Assembly (NCBI GenBank): GCA_949747935.1
Contig: CATKHE010000077.1
Coordinates: 1-5,340, forward strand
Reading direction: 5' to 3'
Source: an uncultured Eubacteriales bacterium
GTDB taxonomy: Bacteria > Bacillota_A > Clostridia > Oscillospirales > Oscillospiraceae
DNA: 5,340 bases
Made by a program: the position numbers and the translations under genes. The notes below the pieces were generated by a model. That model was not told the origin of the DNA, did no database searches, and saw only the letters and a list, made by a program, of their open reading frames with translations. Positions 4,814 to 5,340 of the stretch are shown here, piece after piece; within the stretch, counting starts at the first letter, position 1; each line of letters begins with the position of its first letter.

Positions 4814-5340
4814 TCACGCATTCTTCGCCATTCTCCGGCAGGCCAGGGCGGTGGCCAGGAAGTAGCCTCCGTAGACCACCAGGAGCACCCCTGCTGTGAC
4901 GGCGCTGCTGGCGGCGCTGTCCACCCTGCCGGCGGTGGAGATGATGTCGTTGGCGGCCTTCATACCCACCACTGAGTGGACCAGGGCCAAAGCTAAGGGA
5001 AGGAGGAAGGCCAGGGCCACCTGTTGGGTGGCGGACTTCTTCATCTGCTTCTCCTCCGCCCCCAGGCGGCGGAGAACGGCGTACCGGCCGGTGTTGTCGG
5101 CGGCCTGGCTCAGCTGCTGGAGGGCCAGCACCGCCGCTGCGGCCAGCAGGAAGGTAAAGCCCAGATACAGCCCCAGGAACAGGGCCAGAATTTTGTTGCC
5201 CATCATGTCGCCGTAGATAGACAGCCGGGACTCCAGCCGGATGGATACTTTCTCATTCAGCGGCCGGACCAGCTGGAGGAGCTGGTCCTCCGTCTCCCCT
5301 TTGATCTCCCCGGCGTAGTCGGCGGACCACACCTGACGGC
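4814..5340 (-). CDS. FtsX-like (BceB-type) ABC transporter permease, C-terminal part; 5' end outside the window
   Basis: The minus-strand frame is open to the window edge, and the visible 174 residues are the C-terminal end of a large permease. Three membrane helices are seen, at about residues 49-73 (ILALFLGLYLGFTFLLAAAA), 106-125 and 146-166. The first two are joined by a cytoplasmic loop with LQQLSQAADNTGRYAVLRRLGA (72-93), the conserved loop that couples FtsX-type permeases to their ATPase. It ends with a short basic tail, CRRMAKNA. A GTG near 5332 could be misread as a start, but coding continues beyond it. Related clostridial permeases act with a BceA-like ATPase and often a two-component system in sensing and resisting peptide antibiotics; those partners would be further right. 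The family is fairly sure, while the bacitracin-type role is inferred. Confidence 0.82.
   Translation of the reverse strand, partial: RQVWSADYAGEIKGETEDQLLQLVRPLNEKVSIRLESRLSIYGDMMGNKILALFLGLYLGFTFLLAAAAVLALQQLSQAADNTGRYAVLRRLGAEEKQMKKSATQQVALAFLLPLALALVHSVVGMKAANDIISTAGRVDSAASSAVTAGVLLVVYGGYFLATALACRRMAKNA

Noticed and set aside
1..5340. CRISPR arrays, tRNA or rRNA genes, insertion sequences, phage or toxin-antitoxin genes.
   Set aside because: No regularly spaced direct repeats, cloverleaf sequence, transposase motif or short toxin-antitoxin pair was seen on either strand.

Overview
This looks like ordinary chromosomal sequence from a GC-rich Firmicute. The gut Clostridia of the Oscillospiraceae (Flavonifractor, Lawsonibacter or Intestinimonas-like) are the best guess. 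The reasons are GC-rich third codon positions combined with Gram-positive signals: strong GGAGG-type ribosome binding sites, near-consensus sigma-A promoters, AT-rich promoter regions and simple hairpin terminators. The proteins also resemble clostridial versions of their families. The taxonomic placement rests on recalled family resemblance, not on a search.

Layout. Positions 1-867 (+) hold the C-terminal part of the Hsp90 chaperone HtpG, whose 5' end lies outside the window. A perfect 13-bp hairpin (870-900) separates it from a convergent gene at 916-1671 (-). That gene encodes a 251-residue protein equivalent to only the N-terminal, phosphohistidine-carrying half of PTS enzyme I. A 270-bp AT-rich divergent promoter region (1672-1941) drives this gene leftward and a class I/II PLP-dependent aminotransferase (1942-3123, +) rightward. 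A perfect 16-bp hairpin (3130-3170) ends the aminotransferase and a convergent MATE-family multidrug/metabolite exporter (3190-4596, -). Upstream of the MATE gene are its own promoter and a 70-bp structured repeat-like element (4733-4802). The C-terminal three-helix end of an FtsX-like (BceB-type) ABC permease follows (4814-5340, -) and runs off the right edge.

How the genes work together. Each complete gene has its own promoter and terminator, so the window is a series of independent single-gene units, not one operon. HtpG handles protein quality control, the aminotransferase amino-acid metabolism, and the MATE and FtsX-type permeases export and/or peptide-antibiotic defence. The one real oddity is the solo enzyme-I N-domain. 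It keeps the HPr-docking helices and the active-site histidine but has no PEP-binding barrel, so it could exchange phosphate with HPr but should not be able to start PTS phosphotransfer. No convincing new multi-gene system is visible. The other points of interest are the architecture of the divergent promoter region, dyads overlapping two promoters, and the MITE/REP-like repeat.
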